The translations under genes and the position numbers were made by a program. This document shows positions 8,724 through 17,225 of a DNA stretch of 64,000 nucleotides, in pieces. Position 1 is the first letter of the stretch; each line of letters starts with the position of its first letter. The DNA is from Roseovarius sp. THAF27 (GTDB taxonomy: Bacteria; Pseudomonadota; Alphaproteobacteria; Rhodobacterales; Rhodobacteraceae). The notes under the pieces were generated by a model. That model saw only the letters and a list, made by a program, of their open reading frames with translations. It was not told the origin of the DNA and searched no databases. The stretch is from contig NZ_CP045393.1 of NCBI RefSeq assembly GCF_009363655.1, positions 2,294,001 to 2,358,000 of the forward strand. The letters are read 5' to 3'.

Positions 8724-8750
8724 GCCCTTGGCCCATTCTGCGCCAAGGGC
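8724..8750 (+). other. Hairpin in the sgaA-hprA spacer
   Basis: GCCCTTGGC (8724-8732) and its exact reverse complement GCCAAGGGC (8742-8750) form a 9-bp stem around 9 bases, ending 25 bases before the hprA start. No T run follows, so it is more likely an mRNA-processing or stability hairpin than a terminator. Confidence 0.5.
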
Positions 8751-8775
8751 GGATCACGACAAGGGAAGAGACATC

Positions 8776-9753
8776 ATGAAAATTCTGGTAACGCGCGCCT
8801 GGCCGAAGGCGACCGAGGACCGTTTGACCAATGCCGGGCTGGGCGAGGTGACGCTGCGCCACCCCGACACGCCGATGAGCCATGACGAGTGGATGGACGC
8901 GGCCAAGACCTATGACGTGATCATGCCCACCGTGTCCGACAAGATCCCGGCGGAGTTCTATCCGGCGGCCAAGGGCAAGGTGAAGATCTTTGCCAACTAT
9001 GGCGTCGGCTTCAACCATATCGACATCGACGCGGCGGCGGAGAACGACATCACGGTGACCAACACGCCGGACGTGCTGACCGACTGTACCGCCGACCTGG
9101 CGATGGGCCTCTTGCTGGCGGCCGCGCGCCGCATCGGCGAAGGCGAACGCGAGACCCGCGCGGGCGACTGGGAAGGCTGGCGGCCGACGCACATGATCGG
9201 CAAGAAGGTCACGGGGGCCACGCTGGGCATCATCGGTTTCGGCCGCATCGGCCAGGCGATGGCGCGCCGGGCCCATAACGGGTTCGGGATGCGGGTCGTG
9301 TTCCAGGACGCCTGGGAGGTGCCCGAGGACATCAAGAGCGCCAACGGCAACGCCGAACAGCTGCCCAGCATGGTCGAGGTCGCGGCAGAGGCCGATTTCC
9401 TGTCGCTGCATTGCCCCGGTGGCGCAGACACCTACAAGATGATCAACGCTATCATCTTCGGCGCCATGAAACCCGGCGCGATCCTGGTGAACTCGGCGCG
9501 CGGTGACGTGGTGGACGAAGACGCGCTTTTCGATGCGCTCGATTCCGGCAAACTGGCGGCAGCGGGGCTTGATGTGTACCACAACGAACCGGCGCTCGCC
9601 CCGCGTTTCCTGAAATACGACAACATCGTTCTGGCCCCGCACCTGGGCAGCGCCACGGACGGCACGCGCGAGGCCATGGGCTTTCGCGCGATCGACAACC
9701 TCGAAGCATTTCTCAAGGGCGACACGCCCGGCGACCTCGTGACGCCGAAATGA
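8776..9753 (+). CDS. hprA: D-glycerate dehydrogenase / hydroxypyruvate reductase
   Basis: The 325-residue protein belongs to the D-isomer-specific 2-hydroxyacid dehydrogenases. It has a Rossmann motif GIIGFGRIGQAMARR (about residues 154-168), the signature NSARGDVVDEDAL with the substrate-binding Arg, a downstream Glu (HNEP) and the catalytic His in APHLGSAT. It would reduce hydroxypyruvate to D-glycerate with NAD(P)H, taking the product of sgaA onward in the serine cycle. GAAGAGACATC before the ATG supplies the ribosome site. A 75-residue ORF follows, then a chain of palindromes before mtkA. Confidence 0.93.
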   Translation: MKILVTRAWPKATEDRLTNAGLGEVTLRHPDTPMSHDEWMDAAKTYDVIMPTVSDKIPAEFYPAAKGKVKIFANYGVGFNHIDIDAAAENDITVTNTPDVLTDCTADLAMGLLLAAARRIGEGERETRAGDWEGWRPTHMIGKKVTGATLGIIGFGRIGQAMARRAHNGFGMRVVFQDAWEVPEDIKSANGNAEQLPSMVEVAAEADFLSLHCPGGADTYKMINAIIFGAMKPGAILVNSARGDVVDEDALFDALDSGKLAAAGLDVYHNEPALAPRFLKYDNIVLAPHLGSATDGTREAMGFRAIDNLEAFLKGDTPGDLVTPK

Positions 9754-9794
9754 CGTTTACCGCGCCTTAACCAAGGTGTGCAAAGGATCGGGCC

Positions 9795-10022
9795 ATGAGT
9801 CAGAATGGCCCGATCACCCCCGATGCGTGGATGGCGGATGTCTTTCGCGCGAAAGCTGCCAGAGACGGATGCATCATCCGCCGGCGTCTGCGCGATATCG
9901 ACCGATATGTAGGTCGCGCCGCATTTCTTTCCGAACTCGAAAGACGAGGTTTCCAGGCGATGGAAAACGCCGGTCAGCTTGTGATCTTCTGCAATCGAGA
10001 ACCGGTTCGCCGGGTGCTCTGA
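9795..10022 (+). CDS. Small conserved-looking protein of unknown function
   Basis: A 75-residue protein starting MSQNGPITPDAWMADVF follows hprA by 41 bases. It is basic and contains RRRLRDIDRYVGRAAFLSEL and a C-terminal GQLVIFCNREPVRR strand. I have the impression of having seen similar short proteins in Rhodobacterales under misleading automatic names, but I cannot give it a function. The codon use matches the neighbours and its stop codon abuts the first palindrome (10024), so it is likely the last gene of the sgaA transcript. Confidence 0.65.
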   Translation: MSQNGPITPDAWMADVFRAKAARDGCIIRRRLRDIDRYVGRAAFLSELERRGFQAMENAGQLVIFCNREPVRRVL

Positions 10023-10023
10023 G

Positions 10024-10090
10024 CCGATTTTTTGCAAAAAATCGGATTGGAAAATGCTATTTTCCAATCCGGAATTTTCGAAAATTCCGG
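10024..10090. repeat. Chain of three interlocked perfect palindromes
   Basis: Three AT-cored palindromes sit end to end and share their terminal GG/CC pairs. The first spans 10024-10045 (arms CCGATTTTTTG / CAAAAAATCGG). The second spans 10044-10070 (arms GGATTGGAAAAT / ATTTTCCAATCC, loop GCT). The third spans 10069-10090 (arms CCGGAATTTTC / GAAAATTCCGG). All arms pair perfectly. The chain begins two bases after the 75-residue ORF. It could end the sgaA transcript, protect its 3' end or be a mobile palindromic unit. Confidence 0.9.
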
Positions 10091-10150
10091 TTGCCTCGAC
10101 CTTCACACGAGCGCCCTGACGGCATCCCGCCGCATTCCGCAGCGCCCGCC

Positions 10151-10172
10151 ACGGGTAGCCCGCCCTACCCGT
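10151..10172. promoter_or_regulatory. GGGTAG-N6-CTACCC inverted repeat upstream of mtkA
   Basis: ACGGGTAG (10151-10158) and its exact reverse complement CTACCCGT (10165-10172) flank CCCGCC. A further CTACCCG lies at 10206-10212. A repeat with the same GGGTA/TACCC core lies upstream of sgaA, so mtkAB probably has its own promoter under the same control. Confidence 0.5.
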
Positions 10173-10281
10173 TCCGGCCCGTCCCCCAACCCGGGGTGCA
10201 CATTGCTACCCGGGCGAAAGTATCGCACGCCCCTCTTTCCCGGCACAGTCGGACCCAACACGATGCGAGGAGGGCATGTGC

Positions 10282-11472
10282 ATGGACATCCATGAATTCC
10301 AGGCCAAGGAGCTGCTGAGCGGCTTCGGCGTGAACATACCGCGGGGTGGCATCGCCTACAGCCCGGAACAGGCGGTCTATCGCTGTTCGGAACTGTCGGG
10401 CAAAAGCTGGGTCGTCAAGGCGCAAATCCATTCCGGCGCCCGTGGCAAGGCCGGTGGCGTGCGCGTCTGCAAATCCGAGGAAGAGGTCTGGGATGCAGCC
10501 TCGTGGATGCTGGGCCGCAAGCTCGTGACCCACCAGACAGGCCCGAACGGCAAGCTGGTCAGCCGTCTGTACGTGGAAGAAGCCACCGACATCGCGCAGG
10601 AAATCTACCTGGGCTTCGTGATGGACCGCAAGCTGGAGCGCGTGGTGGTCGTCGCCTCGGCCCAGGGCGGCATGGAGATCGAGGAGATCTCGGAAAGCGA
10701 ACCCGACTCGATCATCCGCTCGGTGGTCGACCCCGCGGTGGGTATGCAGAACTTCCAGGCACGCGAGATCGCCTTCTCGCTGGGCCTTGATCCCGCGCTG
10801 ATCAACCAGGCGGCCAAGACGATCATGGGCTGCTACCGGATGATGTGGGAGACCGACGCCAACATGGTCGAGATCAACCCGCTCGTGGTGACCGGTTCGA
10901 ACGAGATCGTGGCGCTGGATGCCAAGGTCAGCTTTGACGAGAACGCGTTGTTCCGGCACCCGCATATTTCCGAGCTGCGCGACAAGAGCCAAGAGGACCC
11001 GCGCGAGACATACGCGGGCGACCGTGGCCTCAGCTATATCGGCCTCGACGGACAGATCGGCTGTATCGTCAACGGCGCCGGCCTCGCCATGGCGACGCTC
11101 GACATGATCAAGATGGCCGGCGGCGAGCCCGCGAACTTCCTCGACGTGGGCGGCGGCGCCAGTCCCGAGCGAGTGTTGCAATCATTCAAGTCGGTGCTGA
11201 ACGACCCTAATGTAGAGGCGATCCTGGTGAACATCTTCGCCGGCATCAACCGCTGCGACTGGATCGCCGAGGGCGTGATCCTGGCGGTCAAGGAACTGGA
11301 CCTGAAGATGCCGCTGGTGGTGCGCCTTTCGGGTACCAATGTCGATGAAGGCATGAAGCTTCTGGCCGACAGCGGGCTGGACATCGAAACGGCCTCTTCT
11401 CTTGCGGAGGCGGCGGACAAGGTGGTGGCCGCGTGGCGCTCCACCGACAGCGCATATGCGGAGGCAAGCTGA
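10282..11472 (+). CDS. mtkA: Malate thiokinase (malate--CoA ligase) beta subunit
   Basis: The 396-residue protein is homologous to the succinyl-CoA synthetase beta chain: an N-terminal ATP-grasp domain ([17 protein letters not shown] ... [14 protein letters not shown]) and a C-terminal CoA-ligase domain ([28 protein letters not shown]). Malate thiokinase makes malyl-CoA from malate, ATP and CoA, and malyl-CoA lyase then splits it to glyoxylate and acetyl-CoA. Several blocks ([30 protein letters not shown]) are those I associate with methylotroph MtkA, and sgaA/hprA next door support malate rather than succinate. The ATG at 10282 is preferred over 10276 because the AGGAGG site then has normal spacing. 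The last base of its stop is the first base of mtkB. Confidence 0.88.
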   Translation: MDIHEFQAKELLSGFGVNIPRGGIAYSPEQAVYRCSELSGKSWVVKAQIHSGARGKAGGVRVCKSEEEVWDAASWMLGRKLVTHQTGPNGKLVSRLYVEEATDIAQEIYLGFVMDRKLERVVVVASAQGGMEIEEISESEPDSIIRSVVDPAVGMQNFQAREIAFSLGLDPALINQAAKTIMGCYRMMWETDANMVEINPLVVTGSNEIVALDAKVSFDENALFRHPHISELRDKSQEDPRETYAGDRGLSYIGLDGQIGCIVNGAGLAMATLDMIKMAGGEPANFLDVGGGASPERVLQSFKSVLNDPNVEAILVNIFAGINRCDWIAEGVILAVKELDLKMPLVVRLSGTNVDEGMKLLADSGLDIETASSLAEAADKVVAAWRSTDSAYAEAS

Positions 11473-12353
11473 TGGCGATCATCATCGACAAGGATACCCG
11501 CGTTCTGGTCACCGGGATCACCGGCAGGATCGGCAGTTTTCACGCCCAGGACATGATCAACCACGGCACCAACGTCGTGGGCGGCGTGACGCCCGGCAAG
11601 GGCGGCACCAAGCATCTGGGCCTGCCGGTGTTCAACACGGTGAAGGGTGCCGTGGCCGAGACGGATGCCGAACTGGTCGTCAGCTTCGTGCCCCCGCCCT
11701 TTGCCGCGGATTCGATCATGGAAGCGGCGGATGCGGGCATCAAGACCTGCGTCTGCATCGCCGACGGCATCCCAGCGCAGGACATGATCGACGTGAAACG
11801 CTACATGCGGCGCTACAAGGCCGAGAAACGGATGCGCCTCATTGGCCCCAACTGCGCGGGGATCATCACGCCCGGACAGGCCTTCGCCGGGCTGATGCCG
11901 CCCTCGATCTACAAGCCGGGGCGCGTCGGCATCGTGGGCCGCTCGGGCACGCTGGGCTATGAGGCGGCCAGCCAGATGAGCGCGCATGGCATCGGGGTGA
12001 GTTCTTCCATCGGGATCGGCGGGGATCCGATCAACGGGTCGAGCTTCAAGGACATACTGGAGCTGTTCGAGGCCGACCCCGACACCGACGCGGTGGTGCT
12101 GGTGGGCGAGATCGGCGGCCCGCAGGAGGCCGAGGCGGCGGAATATATCCGCGATCACATGACCAAGCCGGTGGCGGCCTATATCGCGGGCCTGTCGGCC
12201 CCGAAAGGGCGGCGCATGGGCCACGCGGGCGCCATCGTGTCGGCCTTCGGCGAGTCGGCGCAGGAAAAGGTCGACATCCTGAAACAGGCGGGCGTGACCA
12301 TCGTGCCGACGCCGTCCTCCTTCGGGGAAGTGGTCAAGAAAATGGTGGCCTGA
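11472..12353 (+). CDS. mtkB: Malate thiokinase (malate--CoA ligase) alpha subunit
   Basis: The 293-residue protein is the CoA-binding and phosphohistidine subunit. It has a Rossmann CoA-binding domain (VLVTGITGRIGSFHAQ ... NVVGGVTPGKGG) and the phosphorylated His near residue 256 in GRRMGHAGAIVSAFG. With mtkA it forms malate--CoA ligase of the serine cycle. Its ATG overlaps the mtkA stop codon by one base (TGATG), showing translational coupling and a heteromeric product. An 11-bp hairpin terminator follows 57 bases after the stop. Succinyl-CoA synthetase is the alternative, but the context argues for malate. Confidence 0.88.
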   Translation: MAIIIDKDTRVLVTGITGRIGSFHAQDMINHGTNVVGGVTPGKGGTKHLGLPVFNTVKGAVAETDAELVVSFVPPPFAADSIMEAADAGIKTCVCIADGIPAQDMIDVKRYMRRYKAEKRMRLIGPNCAGIITPGQAFAGLMPPSIYKPGRVGIVGRSGTLGYEAASQMSAHGIGVSSSIGIGGDPINGSSFKDILELFEADPDTDAVVLVGEIGGPQEAEAAEYIRDHMTKPVAAYIAGLSAPKGRRMGHAGAIVSAFGESAQEKVDILKQAGVTIVPTPSSFGEVVKKMVA

Positions 12354-12410
12354 CCCACGTCAGGGCGGCGCGCACTCTCCCAAGCGTTGCGCCGAACCTG
12401 GGCCATCACG

Positions 12411-12439
12411 AAGCCCCGGCATGTCAAGTGCCGGGGCTT
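12411..12439 (+). terminator. Rho-independent terminator after mtkB
   Basis: AAGCCCCGGCA (12411-12421) pairs perfectly with TGCCGGGGCTT (12429-12439) over a 7-base loop and is followed by TATTCTTTCC. It ends the mtkAB transcript. Confidence 0.85.
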
Positions 12440-12444
12440 ATTCT

Positions 12445-12545
12445 TTCCAGGGGCCTGCGCCGCAAAGCTGATGCGAAGCGTCCGGTCCTTAACCTGACAC
12501 ATCAGATAAATGCGGGGCACCTGCATAGGCCAGGCCCTGCACTGC
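12445..12545 (-). ncRNA. Structured RNA candidate downstream of zapA, possibly 6S RNA
   Basis: The minus strand can fold into a long rod. Terminal stem: CAGGGCCTG (12539-12531) pairs with CAGGCCCCTG (12457-12448) with one bulge. Apical stem: CTGATGTG (12505-12498) pairs with CGCATCAG (12475-12468) under a 22-base loop. Between the two is an asymmetric internal bubble (25 and 10 bases). This stem-bubble-stem outline and the place directly behind zapA match 6S RNA, which in many proteobacteria follows zapA and binds RNA polymerase. The larger bubble side is 5' here, unlike the best-known 6S RNAs, so the strand and the identity are uncertain. Confidence 0.4.
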
Positions 12546-12589
12546 GCAGCGCCGAAAGCCGTGATCCACGTCGTTCGAAACGCTTTGGG

Positions 12590-12973
12590 TCAGCGCTCGA
12601 TCTGGTCTGCAAGGCTCTCGGCCCGGGCGGCGATCTCGGCCAACGATTCCGTCACCTGTTCCGGGATGACCGCCACCTCGACGCGTTCGGGTTCGGGCTG
12701 GGGCGCATTGCGCAGCTGGTCCAGTTCGGCTTCCTTCTCGGCCATCTTGTCCTCGGCCTCGCGCAGCTTGTCCTGCACGCCCGCGGTCTTGTCGGCCAGC
12801 ATCAGGCCCGCCATCAGCAACATGCGCGTCTCGGGGATGCGGCCGATCTGGGCAGACAGCACGCTGGCCTCTTCGTCCAGCATCTTCGCGGCGGCATGCA
12901 GATAGTGTTCTTCGCCGTCCTGGCAGGCGACCTCGAAGGTGCGTCCCCCGATCTCGATCTCGACTTCGGGCAT
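12590..12973 (-). CDS. zapA: Cell division protein ZapA
   Basis: The 127-residue protein has the ZapA domain at the N-terminus (MPEVEIEIGGRTFEVAC ... HAAAKMLDEEASVL) followed by a coiled coil (about 60-95). ZapA binds FtsZ and stabilises Z-ring bundles at the division site. The conserved MLLMAGLMLADK helix is present. The 30-residue C-terminal tail, rich in Ala and Glu, is of a kind seen in alphaproteobacterial members. Its ATG overlaps by one base the stop of the coiled-coil gene upstream, so the two are translated together. Confidence 0.92.
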   Translation of the reverse strand: MPEVEIEIGGRTFEVACQDGEEHYLHAAAKMLDEEASVLSAQIGRIPETRMLLMAGLMLADKTAGVQDKLREAEDKMAEKEAELDQLRNAPQPEPERVEVAVIPEQVTESLAEIAARAESLADQIER

Positions 12974-13473
12974 CAGGCGTCCTCCGCATTGGATGTGTCG
13001 GGCCTGGCCGCGCCTTCCAGTACGGCGGTCAGTTCCGACAGGATGGCACTGGTCTCGGCCCGGTCGGCGGCGCGGTTGGCGCGCAGGCTTTCCAGTTCCG
13101 CCATCATGGATTTGTTGATCAGGTGCGCCTCGCCAACGCCGGCGGCATTGGCTTCGCGCAGGGCGACGTTGTTGTCGCGCAATTGCTGATTGGCCCGGCG
13201 CAGGGATTGCAGCTCGCCATCGAGCCGTGACAGCGACTGGGCGTTCTGCTCGCGCAGCGCCTCCAGTTCCTCCTCCAGCGCGTTGCGCTTGTCGCGCAGG
13301 GACTTGACCCGCTCTTCAAGCTGTTCGCTCGCCAACTTCTCATCTGCAAGGGCCTGCTTCACCTCGGCCAGTTCGGCGGGGTCCACCGCGGCCCCGGCGC
13401 CCGCCTCGAGCCCACGCCCGATGCGGTCCAACGCGGCGTTGATCCGCCGCTCCAATTCCACTATCTCGCTCAT
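12973..13473 (-). CDS. Coiled-coil protein, likely ZapA partner
   Basis: The 166-residue protein is almost entirely predicted coiled coil (about residues 40-145), with heptad-like Leu/Glu spacing such as ELAEVKQALADEKL and SLRDKRNALEEELEAL. No enzyme motif or membrane segment is visible. The ATG at 13473 follows GAGGAG. It overlaps zapA by one base, so a role at the division ring, perhaps analogous to ZapB-like coiled-coil partners, is plausible; this is inference from position only. The gene is divergent from tkt. Confidence 0.75.
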   Translation of the reverse strand: MSEIVELERRINAALDRIGRGLEAGAGAAVDPAELAEVKQALADEKLASEQLEERVKSLRDKRNALEEELEALREQNAQSLSRLDGELQSLRRANQQLRDNNVALREANAAGVGEAHLINKSMMAELESLRANRAADRAETSAILSELTAVLEGAARPDTSNAEDA

Positions 13474-13834
13474 CTCCTCGGTCCCCGTCTGGCTTTGCCC
13501 GTCGCGGCAGGTCATGGATCGGCACCCTGCACATCGGCACGAGTGCCGAAGAGTGCGCGAATCGCCCGCCTTAAGCATGTGCTGCAACTCTAACCAATGG
13601 TTACAGAAATTGCGCCCCTTAACGTGATACTGCAACCCAAGGCGTTTCGCGACAGACCTGAGGTGCAGCTACCCGCGCAACGCGGCACGACAGCCAATCG
13701 TTGCCTGCGTTTCGCCATTGGATGATGCCTCGGGTCAAAGGCGAAACGCTTTGGGGCGGCGCGGGGGCGCTTGATCTTTGCTTCGGGGCTGGTATGCACG
13801 GCCCCGAATGCCATTTCCAAAAGGACGCTGCCCC
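13474..13834. other. Intergenic region between the zapA operon and tkt
   Basis: A 361-base divergent promoter region. It holds TCGGCAC/GTGCCGA around GA near 13535, TAACC/GGTTA around AAT near 13597, and the 10-bp inverted repeat listed at 13707-13749. No RNA gene is recognised. Confidence 0.5.
13707..13749. promoter_or_regulatory. 10-bp inverted repeat upstream of tkt
   Basis: GCGTTTCGCC (13707-13716) and its exact reverse complement GGCGAAACGC (13740-13749) are separated by 23 bases, ending 85 bases before the tkt start codon. It could be an operator pair or an mRNA leader hairpin. Confidence 0.45.
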
Positions 13835-15850
13835 GTGGATATCGCTGCCCTGCGCTCTGCTCATCCCGATCACTGGAACAAGGCCGCCGCCATTCGCGCG
13901 CTGACGCTGGATGCGGTCCACGCGGCCAATTCGGGCCATTCCGGCATGCCCATGGGCATGGCCGACGTGGCCACCGTGCTGTACGAGAAGCACCTGAAAT
14001 TCGACGCAAGCGCCCCCAACTGGCCCGACCGGGACCGGTTCATCCTGTCCGCCGGACATGGCTCGATGCTGCTCTACTCTCTGTTGTACCTCACCGGCTA
14101 CGAGGGCATGACGCTCGACCAGATCAAGAACTTCCGCCAGTGGGGCGCGATCACGGCGGGCCACCCGGAAAACTTTCTGCATGACGGGATCGAGACCACC
14201 ACCGGCCCGCTGGGCCAGGGCATCTCGAACGCCGTGGGTTTCGCCATCGCCGAAGAGGCGCTGCGCGCGCGGTTCGGCAAGAAGGCGGTGGATCACCACA
14301 CCTATGTCATCGCCGGCGACGGCTGCCTGATGGAGGGTGTCAGCCACGAGGCCATCGGCCTGGCCGGGCGGCTGGGCCTGGGTAAGCTGATCGTGCTGTG
14401 GGACAACAACAACATCACCATCGACGGCAAGGTCGATCTGGCCAGCCGCACCGACCAGGTGAAACGCTTCCGCGCCGAGGGCTGGCAGGTGATCGAGATC
14501 GACGGGCACGACCCCGAGGAGATCGACGCGGCGCTGACCAAGGCCAAGACCGGCCGGCGCCCCACGATGATCGCCTGCAAGACGCATATCGCGCTGGGGC
14601 ACGCGGCGCAGGACACCTCGAAAGGTCACGGCGCGCTGACGGATGCCGATCAGATGGCGGCGGCGAAAGAGGCCTATGGCTGGACGACCGGTCCGTTCGA
14701 GGTGCCCGCCGACATCAAGAAAGCCTGGGAAGCCATCGGCAAGCGCGGCGCCGAGGCGCACGCCGAGTGGAAGACCCGCATGGGCGAGCTGAGCGAGCGC
14801 CGGCAGGCCGAGTTCACCCGCGTCATGGACGGCGAGGTGCCGAAATCTCTGGCCTCGCGCATCCGCGCGCTGAAAAAGCAGATTTCCGAGGAATGCCCCA
14901 AGGTCGCCACCCGCAAATCCAGCGAGATGGTGCTGGAGGTCGTGAACCCGGTCATGCAGGAAACCATCGGCGGCTCGGCCGACCTTTCCGGTTCGAACAA
15001 CACCAAGTCGGGCGACATGACCGTCTTCGACGAGGGCAACCGCAAGGGCCGCTACATCCATTACGGCATCCGCGAGCACGGCATGGCCGCCGCGATGAAC
15101 GGCATGGCCCTGCATGGCGGCATCCGGCCCTATGGCGGCACGTTCATGTGCTTTACCGATTACGCCCGCCCCGCGATGCGGCTGGCCGCGCTGATGAAGG
15201 TGCCCAGCGTTTTCGTCATGACCCATGACAGCATCGGTCTGGGCGAGGATGGCCCCACCCACCAGCCGATCGAGCATCTGGCGATCAGCCGTGCGACACC
15301 CAACACCAACGTCTTCCGTCCCTGTGACACGGTGGAAACTGCCGAGGCATGGGAACTGGCGCTGACCTCGAAATCGACGCCGTCGGTCCTGTCTCTGACG
15401 CGTCAGGGCGTGCCGACGCTGCGCACCGTGCACAAGCAGAAGAACCTGACCGCGCAGGGCGCCTATGTGCTGGCCGATGCCGAGGGCAAACGCCAGGCGC
15501 TGTTGATGGCGACGGGCTCGGAAGTGGCGATTGCCATGGCCGCGCGGGACCTCTTGCAGGCCGAAGGCATCGGCACGCGCGTCGTCTCGATGCCCTGCTG
15601 GGAGCTTTTCGAGGAACAGGACGAAGCGTACCGCCGCAAGGTCCTGCCTGCCGGCCCCGTCCGCGTCGCGGTCGAGGCCGCGATCCGCTTCGGCTGGGAC
15701 CGCTGGCTTTTCGGCGAGCGCGGCAAGCGCGAGAAATCGGGCTTTGTCGGCATGCACGGCTTCGGCGCGTCCGCCCCGGCCGAGGTCCTTTACGAGCAGT
15801 TCGGCATCACCGCCGAGGCCGTGGCCGAGAAGGCCAAGTCGCTGCTCTGA
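13835..15850 (+). CDS. tkt: Transketolase
   Basis: The 671-residue thiamine-diphosphate enzyme moves two-carbon units between pentose and triose/hexose phosphates. The TPP-binding motif is [18 protein letters not shown] ... LIVLWDNNN (about 152-190); early active-site residues are in [13 protein letters not shown], and the pyrimidine domain motif is [17 protein letters not shown]. The GTG at 13835 is chosen because AAAAGGAC lies at good spacing and the reading [11 protein letters not shown] is what I expect for Rhodobacterales transketolases. An ATG at 13808 would add nine residues. gap and a sugar dehydrogenase homologue follow, making a small central-carbon group. Confidence 0.95.
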   Translation: MDIAALRSAHPDHWNKAAAIRALTLDAVHAANSGHSGMPMGMADVATVLYEKHLKFDASAPNWPDRDRFILSAGHGSMLLYSLLYLTGYEGMTLDQIKNFRQWGAITAGHPENFLHDGIETTTGPLGQGISNAVGFAIAEEALRARFGKKAVDHHTYVIAGDGCLMEGVSHEAIGLAGRLGLGKLIVLWDNNNITIDGKVDLASRTDQVKRFRAEGWQVIEIDGHDPEEIDAALTKAKTGRRPTMIACKTHIALGHAAQDTSKGHGALTDADQMAAAKEAYGWTTGPFEVPADIKKAWEAIGKRGAEAHAEWKTRMGELSERRQAEFTRVMDGEVPKSLASRIRALKKQISEECPKVATRKSSEMVLEVVNPVMQETIGGSADLSGSNNTKSGDMTVFDEGNRKGRYIHYGIREHGMAAAMNGMALHGGIRPYGGTFMCFTDYARPAMRLAALMKVPSVFVMTHDSIGLGEDGPTHQPIEHLAISRATPNTNVFRPCDTVETAEAWELALTSKSTPSVLSLTRQGVPTLRTVHKQKNLTAQGAYVLADAEGKRQALLMATGSEVAIAMAARDLLQAEGIGTRVVSMPCWELFEEQDEAYRRKVLPAGPVRVAVEAAIRFGWDRWLFGERGKREKSGFVGMHGFGASAPAEVLYEQFGITAEAVAEKAKSLL

Positions 15851-15862
15851 CGCATCTGTGAT

Positions 15863-15897
15863 CGCGCGCGCGGGAACCGCCCTCGCGCGCGCGGGTT
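15863..15897 (+). terminator. GC-rich hairpin terminator after tkt
   Basis: A CGCGCGCG-GGG arm pairs with CCC-(T)-CGCGCGCG across a short AACCG loop, with one bulged base, and is followed by GGGTTTTC. It lies 12 bases after the tkt stop. Confidence 0.7.
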
Positions 15898-15929
15898 TTC
15901 TCCTCGTTGCATCAGAGGAGATCCCCCAC

Positions 15930-17132
15930 ATGACATTTCGCCCGATCCTGACAGGAACCGCTCTTGTCGTCGCCCTGCCCGCCTTCGGGCAGGAATTCGA
16001 GCGTGAACCGCGCAACACCGATCTCGAACCGGCCTTCGAGGGCCAGTTCCGCGCGCCGCTCGACACCAGCGACGTGGACCTTCTGGTCACCGATATCGCG
16101 ACCGGGCTGGAACATCCCTGGGGGATCGCGATCCTGCCGGAGGACGGCGGCTACATCGTGACCGAACGCCCCGGCCGCCTGCGCCACGTGGCGGAGGACG
16201 GAACGCTGTCAGACCCCATCGCCGGAATGCCCGAGGTCGCGGCCCAGGGTCAGGGCGGGCTGCTCGACGTGGTGCTGTCCCCCGATTTCGCCGAGACCCG
16301 CCGGATCTATATCAGCTACGCCAAGCCGGTCGGGGACGGTCTGATGGCGACCGCCGCGGCCTATGGCACGCTGAGCGAGGACATGACCGAGGTGACCGAC
16401 CTGACGGAGATCTTCGTGCAGGAGCCGGGCGCCACCGTGGACAAGCATTTCGGCTCGAGACTCGTCTTCGATGACGCGGGGCACGTGTTCATCACCACCG
16501 GCGAGCATTCCTCGATGGAATACCGCGACTACGCGCAGGATACGTCCAACACCTTTGGCGTCATCGTCCGCATGACGCTTGACGGCGAGGTTCCCCAGGA
16601 CAATCCGTTCGTGGGCGACGAAGACGCCATCGACAGCATCTGGTCCTACGGCCATCGCAACGTGCAGGGGGCCACGATGCGCGATGGGAAGCTCTGGACC
16701 ATCGAACACGGCCCCAAGGGCGGCGACGAGCTGAACCGGCCCGAACCCGGAAAGAACTATGGCTGGCCGGTCATTTCCTACGGCGAGACCTATGGCGGCG
16801 CACCCATCGGCTCGGGCGAGGCACAGCGCGACGGCATGGAGCAGCCGGTCTATTTCTGGGACCCGGTGATCGCACCGGGGGACATGACCTCGTATGACGG
16901 CGGCGTGTTCAGCGATTGGGACGGTGATTTCCTGATCGGGTCGCTGAAGCCGGGCGGCATTGTCCGCCTGGAAATGGACGCCGACGGCAAGGTTGCCGCC
17001 GAAGAGCGTCTGGCGATGGATTTGGGCCGCGTGCGCGACGTGGATGTGGACGGCGACGGGTCGATCCTGGCGATCACGGACTATGCCGACGGACGCCTTG
17101 TGCGGATTACGACCGACGGCGCGGGCGGCTGA
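15930..17132 (+). CDS. PQQ-type soluble aldose sugar dehydrogenase homologue (periplasmic)
   Basis: The 400-residue product has a signal peptide (ILTGTALVVALPAFGQ) and the six-bladed beta-propeller of the glucose/sorbosone dehydrogenase family. Family marks are GLEHPWGIAILPEDG, EVAAQGQGGLLDVVLSPDF, DKHFGSRLVFDDAGHVFITTG in parts, WSYGHRNVQGA and EHGPKGGDELNRPEPGKNYGWP. Members oxidise aldoses with PQQ in the periplasm and pass electrons to the respiratory chain; some related proteins have no proven activity. Whether PQQ can be made by this organism is not shown here. It is followed by a perfect hairpin terminator and a convergent DUF808 gene. Confidence 0.87.
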   Translation: MTFRPILTGTALVVALPAFGQEFEREPRNTDLEPAFEGQFRAPLDTSDVDLLVTDIATGLEHPWGIAILPEDGGYIVTERPGRLRHVAEDGTLSDPIAGMPEVAAQGQGGLLDVVLSPDFAETRRIYISYAKPVGDGLMATAAAYGTLSEDMTEVTDLTEIFVQEPGATVDKHFGSRLVFDDAGHVFITTGEHSSMEYRDYAQDTSNTFGVIVRMTLDGEVPQDNPFVGDEDAIDSIWSYGHRNVQGATMRDGKLWTIEHGPKGGDELNRPEPGKNYGWPVISYGETYGGAPIGSGEAQRDGMEQPVYFWDPVIAPGDMTSYDGGVFSDWDGDFLIGSLKPGGIVRLEMDADGKVAAEERLAMDLGRVRDVDVDGDGSILAITDYADGRLVRITTDGAGG

Positions 17133-17197
17133 GGCCGGGCATCCCGCCCCCCCGAGCGTGATCGTGGGCCATCGCCCTATCGAGGGTTTGCGATGTC

Positions 17198-17225
17198 AGG
17201 CGCGGCTCAGTGGGCCGCGCCTTTT
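17198..17225 (+). terminator. Terminator after the sugar dehydrogenase gene
   Basis: AGGCGCGGC (17198-17206) pairs perfectly with GCCGCGCCT (17214-17222) over a 7-base loop and runs into TTTT. It overlaps the stop codon of the convergent DUF808 gene. Confidence 0.85.

Noticed and set aside
15863..15897. The CGCGCGCG tract as possible Z-DNA or a recombination site
   Set aside because: It is adequately explained as a GC-rich terminator stem after tkt followed by a T run.
13619..16090. An open frame of 823 codons on the minus strand
   Set aside because: Antisense to transketolase, which has complete motifs; composition is that of a shadow frame.
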